The notes beneath the pieces are model-generated. The model worked only from the letters and a program-made list of their open reading frames with translations, had not been told where the DNA came from and made no database searches. Shown here piece by piece: positions 43,329 through 53,242 of a stretch of 64,000 nt of DNA. The DNA comes from an uncultured Poribacteria bacterium. GTDB lineage: Bacteria > Poribacteria > WGA-4E > WGA-3G. The DNA is taken from the NCBI GenBank assembly GCA_951828385.1, contig OX639973.1, positions 2,657,200 to 2,721,199 of the forward strand, given 5' to 3'. A program made the position numbers and the translations under genes. Numbering within the stretch: position 1 is the first letter of the stretch; every line of letters begins with the position of its first letter.

Positions 43329-45605
43329 TTATTTCGCTATCAACATCTTACGCGTTGCCGTGAAATCACCGGCAGTCAACGTATAAAAATAGACACCGCT
43401 GGCAACAGCTTCACCGAGTTGGTTACGACCATCCCAATACGCCGCACGCGTCCGTTGTTGATAGATACCCACAGACTGGTGTCCTAAGTTTAACGTCCGA
43501 ACCAAAGTGCCATTTATCGCATAGATGCCGATCTGCACATCGCTTGCTTGTGAGAGTTGATAAGGTATCCATGTCTCAGGATTGAACGGATTCGGGTAGT
43601 TCGCAAGCAATGCTGTTTGCTCTGGTGTCAACAACGCTAAAAGTTGCTGGAGATTTTCAATACCGCGCTGGAAAGCAAGCGAACCGTCGTTTTCAACCTG
43701 TGCTTGTGCTATCCACGCCTGTACGATTGCTGCGTCTAATCCGATGCTGCGGAGGGCAAGAACAGAAGGTGCAGCAGCAATTCCGCTGAGTTCACCGAGA
43801 TTTTGCGCGACAAGGATAAGGTCAGAGATATTGACAGTCCCATTGCCATTTACATCCGTGCGTTCATTGGTAGGATTGGCTTTTCCGAAGTTTTGCCCTA
43901 CCAGAATGAGATCCAAAATGTTTGTTATCCCATCTTTATTCACATCATAAGCTGGCACTTCAATCGTGACTTTTTTATCCGGGTGGTTCACTGTATATTC
44001 TGCGTCTTTGGCAAAACCAAAAAACCCGCTAAAAGCTCCATGCCCTCGATTGTCAAGGGCAACTAACAGGGCATTTGTCCCCTGTTTCAGCGTGACAGGG
44101 AAGGCATCTTGGAAATCACCAGCTCCCCGTTCCACAGGATTGTAGTGGACCACCTCCCCGTTAAGCCAGACCTTGACGCCATCATCGCTGCCGACGAGCA
44201 TTGTCGTTTCCTGTTTACGGGGCGAATTCAAGGTGAGAGAACCGTAAACGACGTGGTCGTATACCTCCGAACCACTGCCCCAGCCCAGGGCATCTGTCAT
44301 CTCGTTCATGTTATCACCACCTACGGCGGAAAGATTGTGGACGACCCACTTGCTGTCTCCGACGGGTTTGTCTTCGGTTGCCCCGAAGGTAGAGACTTTT
44401 ATTTCTGTAGCCGCCCCCTCGGTCGCTTTTGCCAGCAGGTCCGCGTTAGAAACGCCTGACCCGGGCACGATTGCCCACAACCAGGGTCCCACTATCTTTG
44501 GACCGGCTTCCGGGAATGTGGAGTTAACGAAATTCGCGTGTAAGATAGTTGTTTCGGTGGAAAACCGCTCCAACTGAGCCGGTTCAATGCGTGTGTTTTC
44601 GGCGAGGCCCATCCATGTTAGATTAGGTAAAACAGCGAGCGCGGATACATCTGTTATCGCGCTGTTTTGGCTCAAATCTAACCACCTTAATTGCCTTGAT
44701 GCCGCGAGGGCGGATACGTCCGATATTTTATTGTCACGGAAATCCGCCCAGGTCAAGTTGCTTAGCCCTTCAAGCGGCGAAAGATCCGAGATCTCGTTAT
44801 GTTCAAGACTGAGGTGTGTCAAACCTGTTAATCCCTTCAATGGTGACAGATCCGAGACCTCGTTACCGGGAAGGTAGAGTTCTTTTAAACCCTTCGCGTC
44901 GGCTAAGGCGGAGATATCCGATATCTCTCCGCCACACACATTGATTTCTCTGAGTTTGGGCAATTTCGCTATGGCGGATAGGTTCAATACAGGCGTGCCC
45001 CAAGAGTGATAATTATGCAAGTTTGTTAATCCTGAAAGAGGCGTGAGGTCTGCCACGGGATTATGGCTCATGCCTATCCATTCCAGTTTCATCAACCCTG
45101 CAAGCGGAGACAAATCGGATATGGCGTTGTGATGGAGCGTTATACCTCTCAGGTTGATTAATCCTTCAAGCGGCGAAAGATCAGTTATTAGATTAGTCCC
45201 AAGACGTAACTGATCCGCCGCGATTAATCCTTCAAGCGGTGAGAGATCGGTTATTTCATTCTCTTCCAACTCTATGTGACGCAGTTTTATCAATCCTTCA
45301 AGCGGCGAGATGTTGGATATTGAATTGTTGTTAAGCCTTAAGTCCTCCAGGTTTACTGAGGCTTCAAGACCCGCCAAGCTTCTGATGTCCATGCTCACTG
45401 CCCTAAGCTCCCGCAACCTTGCCATCTCATCGGCTGTAATCCGGGCATTCGGTGCTTTGCCGAGTGCCTCTTCAATCGCAGCACGAAGGTTATCATCGGG
45501 GATATTAACGGTCTGTGCTATTGTCGTCAATGGAAATACAAAGAATAGCGTTACGCAGAAGGTGAGTGTGTAAACGTAAATGTGTTGTTTATTAGTTAGT
45601 TGCAT
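43329..45605 (-). CDS. secreted LRR-dockerin protein
   Basis: 758 residues. Signal peptide (YTLTFCVTLFFVFPLTTIA), InlA-like leucine-rich repeats (about 70-350; SDLSPLEGLTGLTHLSLEHN), the same beta domain as its neighbour (MLVGSDDGVKVWLNG), a dockerin (DVNKDGITNILDLIL, DVNGNGTVNISDLIL) and a FlgD-like C-terminus with the same NYPNPFNPETWIPY motif. AGGAGAT precedes the ATG. It lies 21 bp upstream of the 1,556-residue paralogue and lacks its haem and cohesin parts. It may bind that protein through the cohesin-dockerin pair. Confidence 0.85.
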   Translation of the reverse strand: MQLTNKQHIYVYTLTFCVTLFFVFPLTTIAQTVNIPDDNLRAAIEEALGKAPNARITADEMARLRELRAVSMDIRSLAGLEASVNLEDLRLNNNSISNISPLEGLIKLRHIELEENEITDLSPLEGLIAADQLRLGTNLITDLSPLEGLINLRGITLHHNAISDLSPLAGLMKLEWIGMSHNPVADLTPLSGLTNLHNYHSWGTPVLNLSAIAKLPKLREINVCGGEISDISALADAKGLKELYLPGNEVSDLSPLKGLTGLTHLSLEHNEISDLSPLEGLSNLTWADFRDNKISDVSALAASRQLRWLDLSQNSAITDVSALAVLPNLTWMGLAENTRIEPAQLERFSTETTILHANFVNSTFPEAGPKIVGPWLWAIVPGSGVSNADLLAKATEGAATEIKVSTFGATEDKPVGDSKWVVHNLSAVGGDNMNEMTDALGWGSGSEVYDHVVYGSLTLNSPRKQETTMLVGSDDGVKVWLNGEVVHYNPVERGAGDFQDAFPVTLKQGTNALLVALDNRGHGAFSGFFGFAKDAEYTVNHPDKKVTIEVPAYDVNKDGITNILDLILVGQNFGKANPTNERTDVNGNGTVNISDLILVAQNLGELSGIAAAPSVLALRSIGLDAAIVQAWIAQAQVENDGSLAFQRGIENLQQLLALLTPEQTALLANYPNPFNPETWIPYQLSQASDVQIGIYAINGTLVRTLNLGHQSVGIYQQRTRAAYWDGRNQLGEAVASGVYFYTLTAGDFTATRKMLIAK

Positions 45606-45981
45606 TTAGTCTTATCTCCTTTTCTACTGCTGGCAAGCCAACAAAAGTCGCTGTTCGCACGCCAAAAAAGTTTGATTAGATAACATGGGTCAGTATCCGT
45701 TACCGAACTGTATATTAAAGACACTTTTTTGGGGCAAAAAACGTGCAAAATCCAAAAAAAAATGAAAATCTGCTGCCTCTTTTAAGTCAAGGATACCTTA
45801 ATATTTGGGTGAATGTCAATATTTTTAATTTTTCAAGTGGAAAATATGGATGGGTAGGTACAATTTTCAATCGCTACGCGCAACTAAGCGAAAGGCACGC
45901 AGCCGAAAGGTGTAATGGCGCGGTTAGCATCCTTTCGTATAACAGGGAACCACATCATCGCCACCAAATGCTGACAGCCAA
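45606..45981. other. 376-bp gap
   Basis: Between the LRR gene start and the YibE/F gene end. AT-rich with poly-A/T runs (for example near 45755). The longest frame here (plus, from 45743) runs into the antisense of the YibE/F gene and is not convincing. No promoter of clear quality found. Confidence 0.4.
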
Positions 45982-48564
45982 CTACGTCTTCTGCTTCGGA
46001 TTCCAGAAGGCGCAAATCACCGCTGTAATCGGAATCGCGAGAACTAAACCGAGCGTGCCAGCCAGCAACCGCACAATCTCCGCTGAGACAACACCGATGC
46101 TCAGCAGCTGCGCCGGTGGCGATTTGAAGAAGGACAGATTCGGCGCTGCAATCGTGACGACAAGCAGCAACTCCACACCGAGATAAGCAAAGACCAGTGT
46201 ATTCACCATCGTTCCAAGGATGTCCGTGCCGACGTTGAGACCGGAGGCGATGAGCCGCCAGGTCGGCATGTTCGGGTTCGCCTTGCGAATTTCCTCCATA
46301 CTCGATGCCACCTCAATCGCGCCATCCACAGCGACCCCTAACACACCCATCAACATCCCTGCCAAGAGAATCTGCACGAAATCGAAGGGCGGTGTGCGCG
46401 TCGCCTCTATAATGTCCGCCGAGATCGCGTTCTCTAAGCCAGAGAAATGAAGATGTTGCTGCGCAAACAGCACAATCAGCCCCGCAACCAAGATACCCCC
46501 CATCGTTCCAAGTACGGCTGAAAACGTCTTCCGACTCGGACCGATCACGAACACCAGCGACACAAACGCCACCACGCCCGAAGTCAGCGTCACGATGAAA
46601 ACTGCATTCGCACCCTCCGAAATCAACGGCAGCATGAAAAAATAGATAACGGCAGCAGACATAAGCATCGCACACGCTGTCCGGATGCCTTCAATTCGAC
46701 CGACGAGAATAATCATGAGCAGCATCCCCCCGACCATCCAAATCAGGAAACGGTCTCTACCATAATCTTGGACGATGTTAACGAGGCTGATTTGCTCAGG
46801 ATCCCCGGCGACACGGCACAGAATAACGTCACCCGGCTCCGCGGGGATGCTCAGCAACGGCATATTGTGGTTCACGATATTCCGTAACACCAAGTGTCTG
46901 CCTTTATACATCCCGCTCAACATCTCCACTTCAAGGATATGATGCTCGCTTTTTGATTCATAGACATTAAGGACAATCTTCTCCGCTTGCTCCATTTCAC
47001 GAATACTATAGGTTTGCTCATACTTCTCATCTGAGAGCAGCCAACGACTGTCTTTCCACGGTTTCACTGAGACGGTGACTTCGTCAGAAAACGGGATGTT
47101 CTGATTGTTGAACGCCTCACGTAAAGCGACAGGCACACTACGCTTGTCCAGATCACTTATAGCACTGCTATCAATCTCGAAAAGGAAATTTCCATTCGAC
47201 TCAAGCAACCGAACGACTCTACCTTTCGCGTACTCCGATTGCTCGGAGATCGTCGCGGAGAATCCGTGTGTGCGGTAGTATATAAAGATTGTACCAATCA
47301 GGACGATAACCATAGCGATAGGCACAGCGATACGTGCTTTGCTGCGCGGCGGGTCGGCACGGAACAGCTCCTCTAATTCCTCTTCCGAAGGGAGGTCCTC
47401 ATGAATCTCGGATTTGTCGACCTTCGCGTATTGCGTCAGGAATCCTGCAACGGATGCAGCAATCGGAACTGTCAGCACCAATCCAATCGTACCAACCACC
47501 GCTTGAATAATTGCGACAGCTGTCGCTTCATCGTTAACGAGACGGAGGAACGGGTAGAGGTAACCGACTTCTGGGAATTCAATGCGCGGCAGCAGCATCG
47601 TCATCATGTGCGCACCGAGATACGCAAAGATGAGCGTGTCCGCCATCGTCCCCATAATATCGCGTCCGACATTCAGCCCGGCTCGAATCGCTTGTCGGAC
47701 GGTGATGTTTGGGTTCACCTGTTTGACTTCATGGACACTTGAGGAGATGGACATACTCACATCCATCATTGCACCGACAGCTCCCAAAATGATGCCAGCG
47801 GAGAGAATACCGGTGAAGTTCCAACCATGTGAGGCAGGGGTCCGCCACAAGGCAATCCCCAGTTCAAGGAAACCAAACTCTTGTGCCAACCCTGTCAGTG
47901 CCATCGCCTGTTGACTAATCACCGACAAAATACCGACAGCAGCCAAGCCACCGAGGGTCCCAAGTACCCCGGAGATGACCTTGAAACTAAACCCTGTAAT
48001 GAGGACGAAGGTCGTTAATGTGAGGAGTGCAGCAATGAGGAGGGCAACGCCGATGGGGTTGTAACCGCTGATCGTCAATGGAACAAGCAGGTAAACAACA
48101 GCAAGCGCAGTGACAAAGAGCGTCAGAATCGCACGGACACCTTTCATCCCAGCGACAAGTATCATCAGAACGCCTAAAGTACCCGCCAGATACAACAAGA
48201 ACGGCGTGCGGAAGTACTCGCGCATAGAGACCCGCTCAATTTTCGGGTGCATCGGGTCCCGGAGCGGAATATCGAGGAACAGCACATCGCCTTTGTGCAA
48301 CACCCGGTCCCCGAAGGCGCGGCCTGTCCAGATGTTGTTGACCTTGACGAGCTCGCCGCGAAATTGCCCAGAGAGGATACGGAAGGACAACACTTGGTCG
48401 GCTTCGTCGCTTGTGTCTATTCCAATAACGCGTCCCAAACAGACCAATACTTGCAACGCGCCGTCGTGCGTTACCTCTGCGAACCGATAAAGTTGGACGT
48501 GTAAAACCGCGACGCTCAACAGGATAAGTAAGATCGCAACGATTTTGATGTTTCTTTCTTTCAT
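45982..48564 (-). CDS. double YibE/F-like membrane protein
   Basis: 860 residues from ATG 48564 (a longer frame to 48633 adds an unlikely head). Two YibE/F modules lie in tandem, each a soluble beta region then about six to eight helices. Homologous segments are GRDIMGTMADTLIFAYLG in the first half and GTDILGTMVNTLVFAYLG in the second. Ordinary YibE/F proteins have only one module. YibE/F function is unknown; a transport role is suspected for some. The gene stands alone between repeats. Confidence 0.85.
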   Translation of the reverse strand: MKERNIKIVAILLILLSVAVLHVQLYRFAEVTHDGALQVLVCLGRVIGIDTSDEADQVLSFRILSGQFRGELVKVNNIWTGRAFGDRVLHKGDVLFLDIPLRDPMHPKIERVSMREYFRTPFLLYLAGTLGVLMILVAGMKGVRAILTLFVTALAVVYLLVPLTISGYNPIGVALLIAALLTLTTFVLITGFSFKVISGVLGTLGGLAAVGILSVISQQAMALTGLAQEFGFLELGIALWRTPASHGWNFTGILSAGIILGAVGAMMDVSMSISSSVHEVKQVNPNITVRQAIRAGLNVGRDIMGTMADTLIFAYLGAHMMTMLLPRIEFPEVGYLYPFLRLVNDEATAVAIIQAVVGTIGLVLTVPIAASVAGFLTQYAKVDKSEIHEDLPSEEELEELFRADPPRSKARIAVPIAMVIVLIGTIFIYYRTHGFSATISEQSEYAKGRVVRLLESNGNFLFEIDSSAISDLDKRSVPVALREAFNNQNIPFSDEVTVSVKPWKDSRWLLSDEKYEQTYSIREMEQAEKIVLNVYESKSEHHILEVEMLSGMYKGRHLVLRNIVNHNMPLLSIPAEPGDVILCRVAGDPEQISLVNIVQDYGRDRFLIWMVGGMLLMIILVGRIEGIRTACAMLMSAAVIYFFMLPLISEGANAVFIVTLTSGVVAFVSLVFVIGPSRKTFSAVLGTMGGILVAGLIVLFAQQHLHFSGLENAISADIIEATRTPPFDFVQILLAGMLMGVLGVAVDGAIEVASSMEEIRKANPNMPTWRLIASGLNVGTDILGTMVNTLVFAYLGVELLLVVTIAAPNLSFFKSPPAQLLSIGVVSAEIVRLLAGTLGLVLAIPITAVICAFWNPKQKT

Positions 48565-48741
48565 ATTGTGTTTTAGTTCAGTCCGAAAATGTGATACGTC
48601 TATAAACATGGCCCAAAAGGAGCTCACATTCAATTGAAGTGACAGGCACTACATCCTCAAGTTATGGTATCTCAAAACCTCAAAAACTTCTGAATCAAAG
48701 CAAAGGTAGTGTTAATCTTCCTTTGCAAATAATATGCCAAC

Positions 48742-48871
48742 CGGTAATAGTTAATAGTTGTTAGTTGATGAGTTGATGGTTATAAGTTACTGTGTTGTGG
48801 TGTTCTGCTGTGGACTCCACAAGAGAACTGCCTGCAAGAAGATGTTAACTTATAACTATTAACCATTAACT
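48742..48871 (+). repeat. AACTA-type repeat with large inverted arms
   Basis: GGTTATAAGTTA (from 48778) and TAACTTATAAC (from 48845) could pair across about 55 nt; tandem-like AATAGTTAATAGTTGTTAG sequences surround them. No gene; the rest of the gap (48634-48928) shows nothing else. Confidence 0.5.
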
Positions 48872-48928
48872 ATATTGCCCGATAACGGGCAGAATTTTAG
48901 CAAAAAAGCACAAATTTGTGCAAAACGT

Positions 48929-50803
48929 TCAGAGATGCTTCCGAATATTCTCCGCGACGCTACGGGGAATCCCTTTCACAGAGAGCAACCCGTCTAAACT
49001 CGCCGCTCGGATCGCCTCTATTGAACCGAAATGCTGAAGCAGTGCCTGCTTTCGTTTCGGACCGAGATTCGGAATTTCATCAAGTACAGACACACTCAGC
49101 GACTTCTGTCGGAGTTGTCGATGATACGTAATCGCAAACCGATGCGCTTCATCTCGTAACCGTTGGATCATGTGCAAAGTCGGGTTATCTTCGCGCAACA
49201 CAATCGGTCCTGATTTCCCCGGCACAAAAATCTCCTCAATCCGTTTCGCAAGCGCAATCATCGGAATATCAGGAAGACGGGACGTAGTGAAAGCCTTCAT
49301 AGCTGCTTGTGCCGCGCCCAGCTGACCTTTTCCACCATCAATGAGCATCAGATCCGGCAGTTTATTAAATTTTTCATCGTCTGCGATGGCACGCCGGAAG
49401 CGGCGGGTGATCACCTCTTGCATCATCGCGAAATCGTTCTGCCCCTCAACCGATCGGATCTTGAACCGGCGGTACTCACTTGAAGCAGGCTTCCCACCCT
49501 CCAAAACGACCATTGACCCAACAGCAAACCGATCACCGAGATTAGAAATATCGTACGCCTCAATCCGTCTGAGCGGGTGTTTTAGGTCAAGCAGTTCCTG
49601 CAGTTCAACGAGTGCAGGTTCCACACCACTACTATAAACCACATTTTGTTCACGTTGCGTCAGCAGAATTTCAGCATTTTTCGATGCCAAAGTCTGTAAC
49701 TTCCTGAGCCGCCCCGCTCTCGGTACATGGAACCCAACACGACTCCCGCGCTTCTCGCTCAGCCAATTTTCTATTAGTCCCACAGACTCAATCGGTATCG
49801 GCAAAACAACCGTTTTTGGCACGAAAACCGCGTTTTGATAATACTGCGAAATGAACGCACTTAACGCCGTCGCGAGCGACTCTGGATCAGCATCGTTGAG
49901 GTAGTAGTGCTCACGTTCAAGCAGCTTACCGTCTCGCACCCGCAGCAGCTGCACGCAGGCAATATCAGTCCGCGCCGCAATGCCGATGACATCCTCGTCT
50001 GCCGCGGAGACACTATCCATATTCTGTGTTGTAATCGCCTGTTGAACGTCTTTAAGCGTGTCGCGATACTTTGCTGCTGTCTCAAAGTCGAGTGCCTCCG
50101 CTGCAGCTTCCATCTGCTCTGTCAATTCTTTAACAACAGCGTCCGTATTCCCGCTCAAGAACTGACAGACCTTCCGAACGATCTCGTCGTAATCTGCGAC
50201 ACTGATCTTATCTGCACAGGGGCCCGGACACCGACCAATATGATAATCCAAACAGACCCGGTACTTATTCTCCGTCTCCGTGAGCGGTAGGGTACAGGTA
50301 CGGATCGGAAAGAATTTCGTCAACTGTTTAACGACTTGCCGTGTTGAACGGACGTGAACAAAGGGACCGAAATATCGTGTGCCGTCGTTCTCGGCTTTCC
50401 GCGTAATATGGATACGCGGAAAGGGTTCATTCGTGGTTACGCGCAGATACGGGTAGCGTTTATCGTCTTTTAGCTTCACGTTGTAGCGGGGCTGATGCGC
50501 CTTAATCAGGTTATTTTCCAGAATCAACGCCTCTACTTCCGTCTCTGTGACGATGTAATCAACCTCGGTAACATACCGCATCATCTGCGAGGTGAGTGCA
50601 TGTGCAGACTTCTCACGACTTTCGATAGCAAGTTTCGGCTTGCCAGCTTCGCCGAAATAGGAGCGCACGCGTGTCCGCAAACGGACCGCTTTCCCGACAT
50701 AGATGACAGTGCCATCGGAGGCTTTCATGAGATAAACGCCCGGCGCATTTGGCAGAGATTGCCACAATTCTGGGGTCGCCTTTTCCTGTTGCGCTGTGTT
50801 CAT
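48929..50803 (-). CDS. uvrC: excinuclease ABC subunit UvrC
   Basis: 624 residues, normal length. GIY-YIG nuclease at the N-terminus (PGVYLMKASDGTVIYVGKA), Cys cluster region (CLDYHIGRCPGPC), UVR motif near 235-260, the RNase-H-like C-terminal nuclease (EAYDISNLGD, LMLIDGGKGQLGAA) and helix-hairpin-helix (IPNLGPKRKQALLQHFGS). It makes the dual incisions in nucleotide excision repair with UvrA/B. It follows trmB and the Uma2 gene on the same strand with gaps of 45 bp or less, so one transcript is possible. Confidence 0.97.
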   Translation of the reverse strand: MNTAQQEKATPELWQSLPNAPGVYLMKASDGTVIYVGKAVRLRTRVRSYFGEAGKPKLAIESREKSAHALTSQMMRYVTEVDYIVTETEVEALILENNLIKAHQPRYNVKLKDDKRYPYLRVTTNEPFPRIHITRKAENDGTRYFGPFVHVRSTRQVVKQLTKFFPIRTCTLPLTETENKYRVCLDYHIGRCPGPCADKISVADYDEIVRKVCQFLSGNTDAVVKELTEQMEAAAEALDFETAAKYRDTLKDVQQAITTQNMDSVSAADEDVIGIAARTDIACVQLLRVRDGKLLEREHYYLNDADPESLATALSAFISQYYQNAVFVPKTVVLPIPIESVGLIENWLSEKRGSRVGFHVPRAGRLRKLQTLASKNAEILLTQREQNVVYSSGVEPALVELQELLDLKHPLRRIEAYDISNLGDRFAVGSMVVLEGGKPASSEYRRFKIRSVEGQNDFAMMQEVITRRFRRAIADDEKFNKLPDLMLIDGGKGQLGAAQAAMKAFTTSRLPDIPMIALAKRIEEIFVPGKSGPIVLREDNPTLHMIQRLRDEAHRFAITYHRQLRQKSLSVSVLDEIPNLGPKRKQALLQHFGSIEAIRAASLDGLLSVKGIPRSVAENIRKHL

Positions 50804-50848
50804 CTTTATGCTCCTATGTTGGTTTGTAACACATTCCCGCGGTTACAT

Positions 50849-51436
50849 CTACGCCTGAGAAAACTGAACTTTCGCATAAATCGCCTGCAAGGAGAGTTCA
50901 CACCCGATTGAAGGCAACTGAAAAACATCATCAAGCGAGCGAAACTCCGTCAAATCCCAGTCCTGTTCCTGTCGGAGATAACGTTGAACGCAAACACTAT
51001 CTTGTGAAATAAGCACATATTCACACAAGGAATCCAGTTTCTGATAGGACGTGAATTTCTCACCACGGTCATAGGCTGCCGTTGACGGGGAAAGCACCTC
51101 TATCAACACGGTCGGATTCAAGAGCGTATCAAAATATGTATCGTCAAAACGCGGTTCATCGCAGACCACGATAACATCCGGATAGGTATACAGCCCTGCA
51201 GCACTCACCTTCACCCGCATATCGCTCGGATACACTTCACATGATCGTGTTCTCAATTGTATGTAAAATTCACCCGTGACGTTAACGGTGATAAGATTAT
51301 GTTCACGACTTGCCCCCGGCATTGCATATATCCGACCATCGCGGTATTCACTTTTCCTCAGTGCTTTCCGTTCCCTAACAAGGTACTCTTCAGGTGTTAG
51401 GAGGGTGCGTGTCGCAGTAGTTTCTACAGTTTCCAT
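50849..51436 (-). CDS. Uma2 family (DUF820) putative nuclease
   Basis: 195 residues from ATG 51436, preceded by GGAGAAAATT; a longer GTG start at 51454 is weaker. Uma2 core: LTPEEYLVRERKALRKSEYRDGRIYAMPGAS, then YPDVIVVCDE (catalytic-type D), VLIEVLSPSTAAYDRGEK and YVLISQD. This fold is a PD-(D/E)xK nuclease relative with no established substrate. Such genes multiply in Cyanobacteria and Poribacteria-like genomes. Confidence 0.9.
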   Translation of the reverse strand: METVETTATRTLLTPEEYLVRERKALRKSEYRDGRIYAMPGASREHNLITVNVTGEFYIQLRTRSCEVYPSDMRVKVSAAGLYTYPDVIVVCDEPRFDDTYFDTLLNPTVLIEVLSPSTAAYDRGEKFTSYQKLDSLCEYVLISQDSVCVQRYLRQEQDWDLTEFRSLDDVFQLPSIGCELSLQAIYAKVQFSQA

Positions 51437-51460
51437 AATTTTCTCCGTGCTCACTCGGTT

Positions 51461-52165
51461 TTAAGACAAAACTTTCTCATACACTGCCCGATAGATCGGT
51501 CTACCCTCTAAGATATACTTGGTTTCAAAGTTCGTGGCGATATCGCGATCGGGTTTGAGAGCTGCGTCAATAGGATCAAGTCCCGACAAATCTGCAAGCC
51601 GTTCCTGAATCTCTTGGAAATATGCCGCATAATCTGTCACAATATACAACCTGCCCCCCGCTGCGTTGAGCGTACGCGTCAAGGCTTCCAAAAAATCTTG
51701 ATTCCGAAAAATCCGCCGTTTTTGCTGCCGCTTTCTGGGCCACGGATCTGGAAAGTAGATATGATACGCCTGCACAGATGCCGCAGCGACATATCGGGTC
51801 AAAAAGTAGTTGGCATCCGTCCACGCGAGCCGTACATTAGAAAACGTCCCAGACGCTTTATCGACACCAAAATGCCGCATGTACTTTTCAAACCGCTCCC
51901 GTGTTAATTCGACGTACTTCTGTGCCCGCTCTACGCCGATATAGTTAACTTTCGGATGGCGTTTCGACGCTTCAAGCAGGAAACGCCCCTTACCGAACCC
52001 AATTTCTATTTCCACCGGATGCGTATTCCCGAAAAGTGCTTCCCAATCAATCGGCGCAGCCACCTCACTGAGCGAAACACTGTGTTCTGTGATAATGTCA
52101 ATGATCTGGGAGTGAGAAGTCGTATTCTGATAGTAAAGGTCAGTGTAGTTCGGATTTTCGCGCAT
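51461..52165 (-). CDS. trmB: tRNA (guanine-N7)-methyltransferase
   Basis: 234 residues. SAM-binding EIGFGKGRFLLEAS, substrate-binding YIGVERAQKYVELT, and YHIYFPDPWPRKRQQKRRI, which is the TrmB signature, followed by the C-terminal NFETKYILEGRPIYRAVYEK. It methylates G46 of tRNAs. Upstream of the Uma2 and uvrC genes in one direction. Confidence 0.96.
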   Translation of the reverse strand: MRENPNYTDLYYQNTTSHSQIIDIITEHSVSLSEVAAPIDWEALFGNTHPVEIEIGFGKGRFLLEASKRHPKVNYIGVERAQKYVELTRERFEKYMRHFGVDKASGTFSNVRLAWTDANYFLTRYVAAASVQAYHIYFPDPWPRKRQQKRRIFRNQDFLEALTRTLNAAGGRLYIVTDYAAYFQEIQERLADLSGLDPIDAALKPDRDIATNFETKYILEGRPIYRAVYEKVLS

Positions 52166-52280
52166 TTTTCTTTTTAGGTATTAAAAAAAAACAAAAACAT
52201 AGTTCGTAATGTAATGGAGAACGGATATAAGGAATGAGATGCCAAAGCATCAAACCCATTTGACCGAATCGCAAGGTATA

Positions 52281-53030
52281 TTAAAAAAATTTGTGGAGAT
52301 GCGTTTTAACCAAATTGTCCTGCGGTTGATACCCTAACACCTCAACTGCACCGCTTATATCAAGATAGCTCTGCTGATACCCGTCAGAGTTTGCAGAACG
52401 TCCATACGTAATTAGATATTTTACCGGTCCATCGTAATCAACAGCCAAGCCGAAAAGTTGAACGCAATCTCGTGGCGTTAGGAGCGTGCTACAGTGGCGA
52501 ATGCCGCTCGGTTCGTACGTCCCGTTGAAGCTCCCGATACGGATACTAATGAACCGCATAGCGTGTGCATCCACGAGATACCGTCCGGCAATCTCTGCCA
52601 TCCCCTTCATCGCCCCGTACCAACCGTCTGGACGAAACTGATCACCGGTAGAGAACCGAGGTGGCGAACTCAACCGTTCATTCCAGCCTGAGACGTGATT
52701 CGTGCTGGCGTATACAATCTTCTGGATACCGCCCTCTCGTGCCGCTTCAAACAAAGTCATAGACGCACCGATGTCGCTGACTTCACCCGCCACCTTCCCA
52801 AGCGAATCTTGGCGGATGTATGCCAGATGGACCAATACATCTTGCTCGCGGCACAATTCCTGCATCGCAGCAGAGTCGCGAATATCAGCGATCACCACGC
52901 GCGAATTCGCGTCCGCAATCGGATTGATATCCATCAATGTGAGTGTATAGGTATCCTGTGCTTCCCACGCCTTCCAGAGCGCGGTGCCGACCGTGCCAGC
53001 CGCACCTGTAATAAGTACACGTTGTTTCAT
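52281..53030 (-). CDS. NAD-dependent epimerase/dehydratase (uronate dehydrogenase-like)
   Basis: 249 residues. Rossmann motif ITGAAGTVGTAL at 6-17, VIADIRD, and the extended-SDR YGAMKGMAE catalytic Y-x-x-x-K. Size and the segments STNHVSGWNERLS and GSFNGTY suggest uronate-dehydrogenase-like or related nucleotide-sugar enzymes. The substrate is unknown. Alone on the strand. Confidence 0.82.
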   Translation of the reverse strand: MKQRVLITGAAGTVGTALWKAWEAQDTYTLTLMDINPIADANSRVVIADIRDSAAMQELCREQDVLVHLAYIRQDSLGKVAGEVSDIGASMTLFEAAREGGIQKIVYASTNHVSGWNERLSSPPRFSTGDQFRPDGWYGAMKGMAEIAGRYLVDAHAMRFISIRIGSFNGTYEPSGIRHCSTLLTPRDCVQLFGLAVDYDGPVKYLITYGRSANSDGYQQSYLDISGAVEVLGYQPQDNLVKTHLHKFF

Positions 53031-53150
53031 CTTTTTTTAATTTTCCTTGCGGTTCGGTCAAGTGAGTCTTTTGTTTCAATCGCCTTTACGTATATCCGTC
53101 TTCCATTACATTACAGACTACGGTTCTAACGCTATTTTTCATCGGAGACC

Positions 53151-53216
53151 CGATTTTTTGACCATCAACTCGACTCCAAACATAATATAGAAAGGCACGA
53201 ATTGATGATCAAATCG
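53151..53216. repeat. imperfect inverted repeat upstream of the epimerase gene
   Basis: CGATTTTTTGACCATCAACTCG and CGAATTGATGATCAAATCG form arms of about 20 bp (a 3-nt bulge and two mismatches) separated by 25 bp, between the GlnD-like and epimerase genes. Could be a terminator or operator; no T-tract on the minus strand beyond the arm. Confidence 0.4.
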
Positions 53217-53242
53217 GAAAAATCGGAGCAGAAACCCAATAT

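Noticed and set aside
45743-46186. 147-residue plus-strand ORF
   Set aside because: The second half is antisense to the YibE/F gene and the first half is AT-rich gap.
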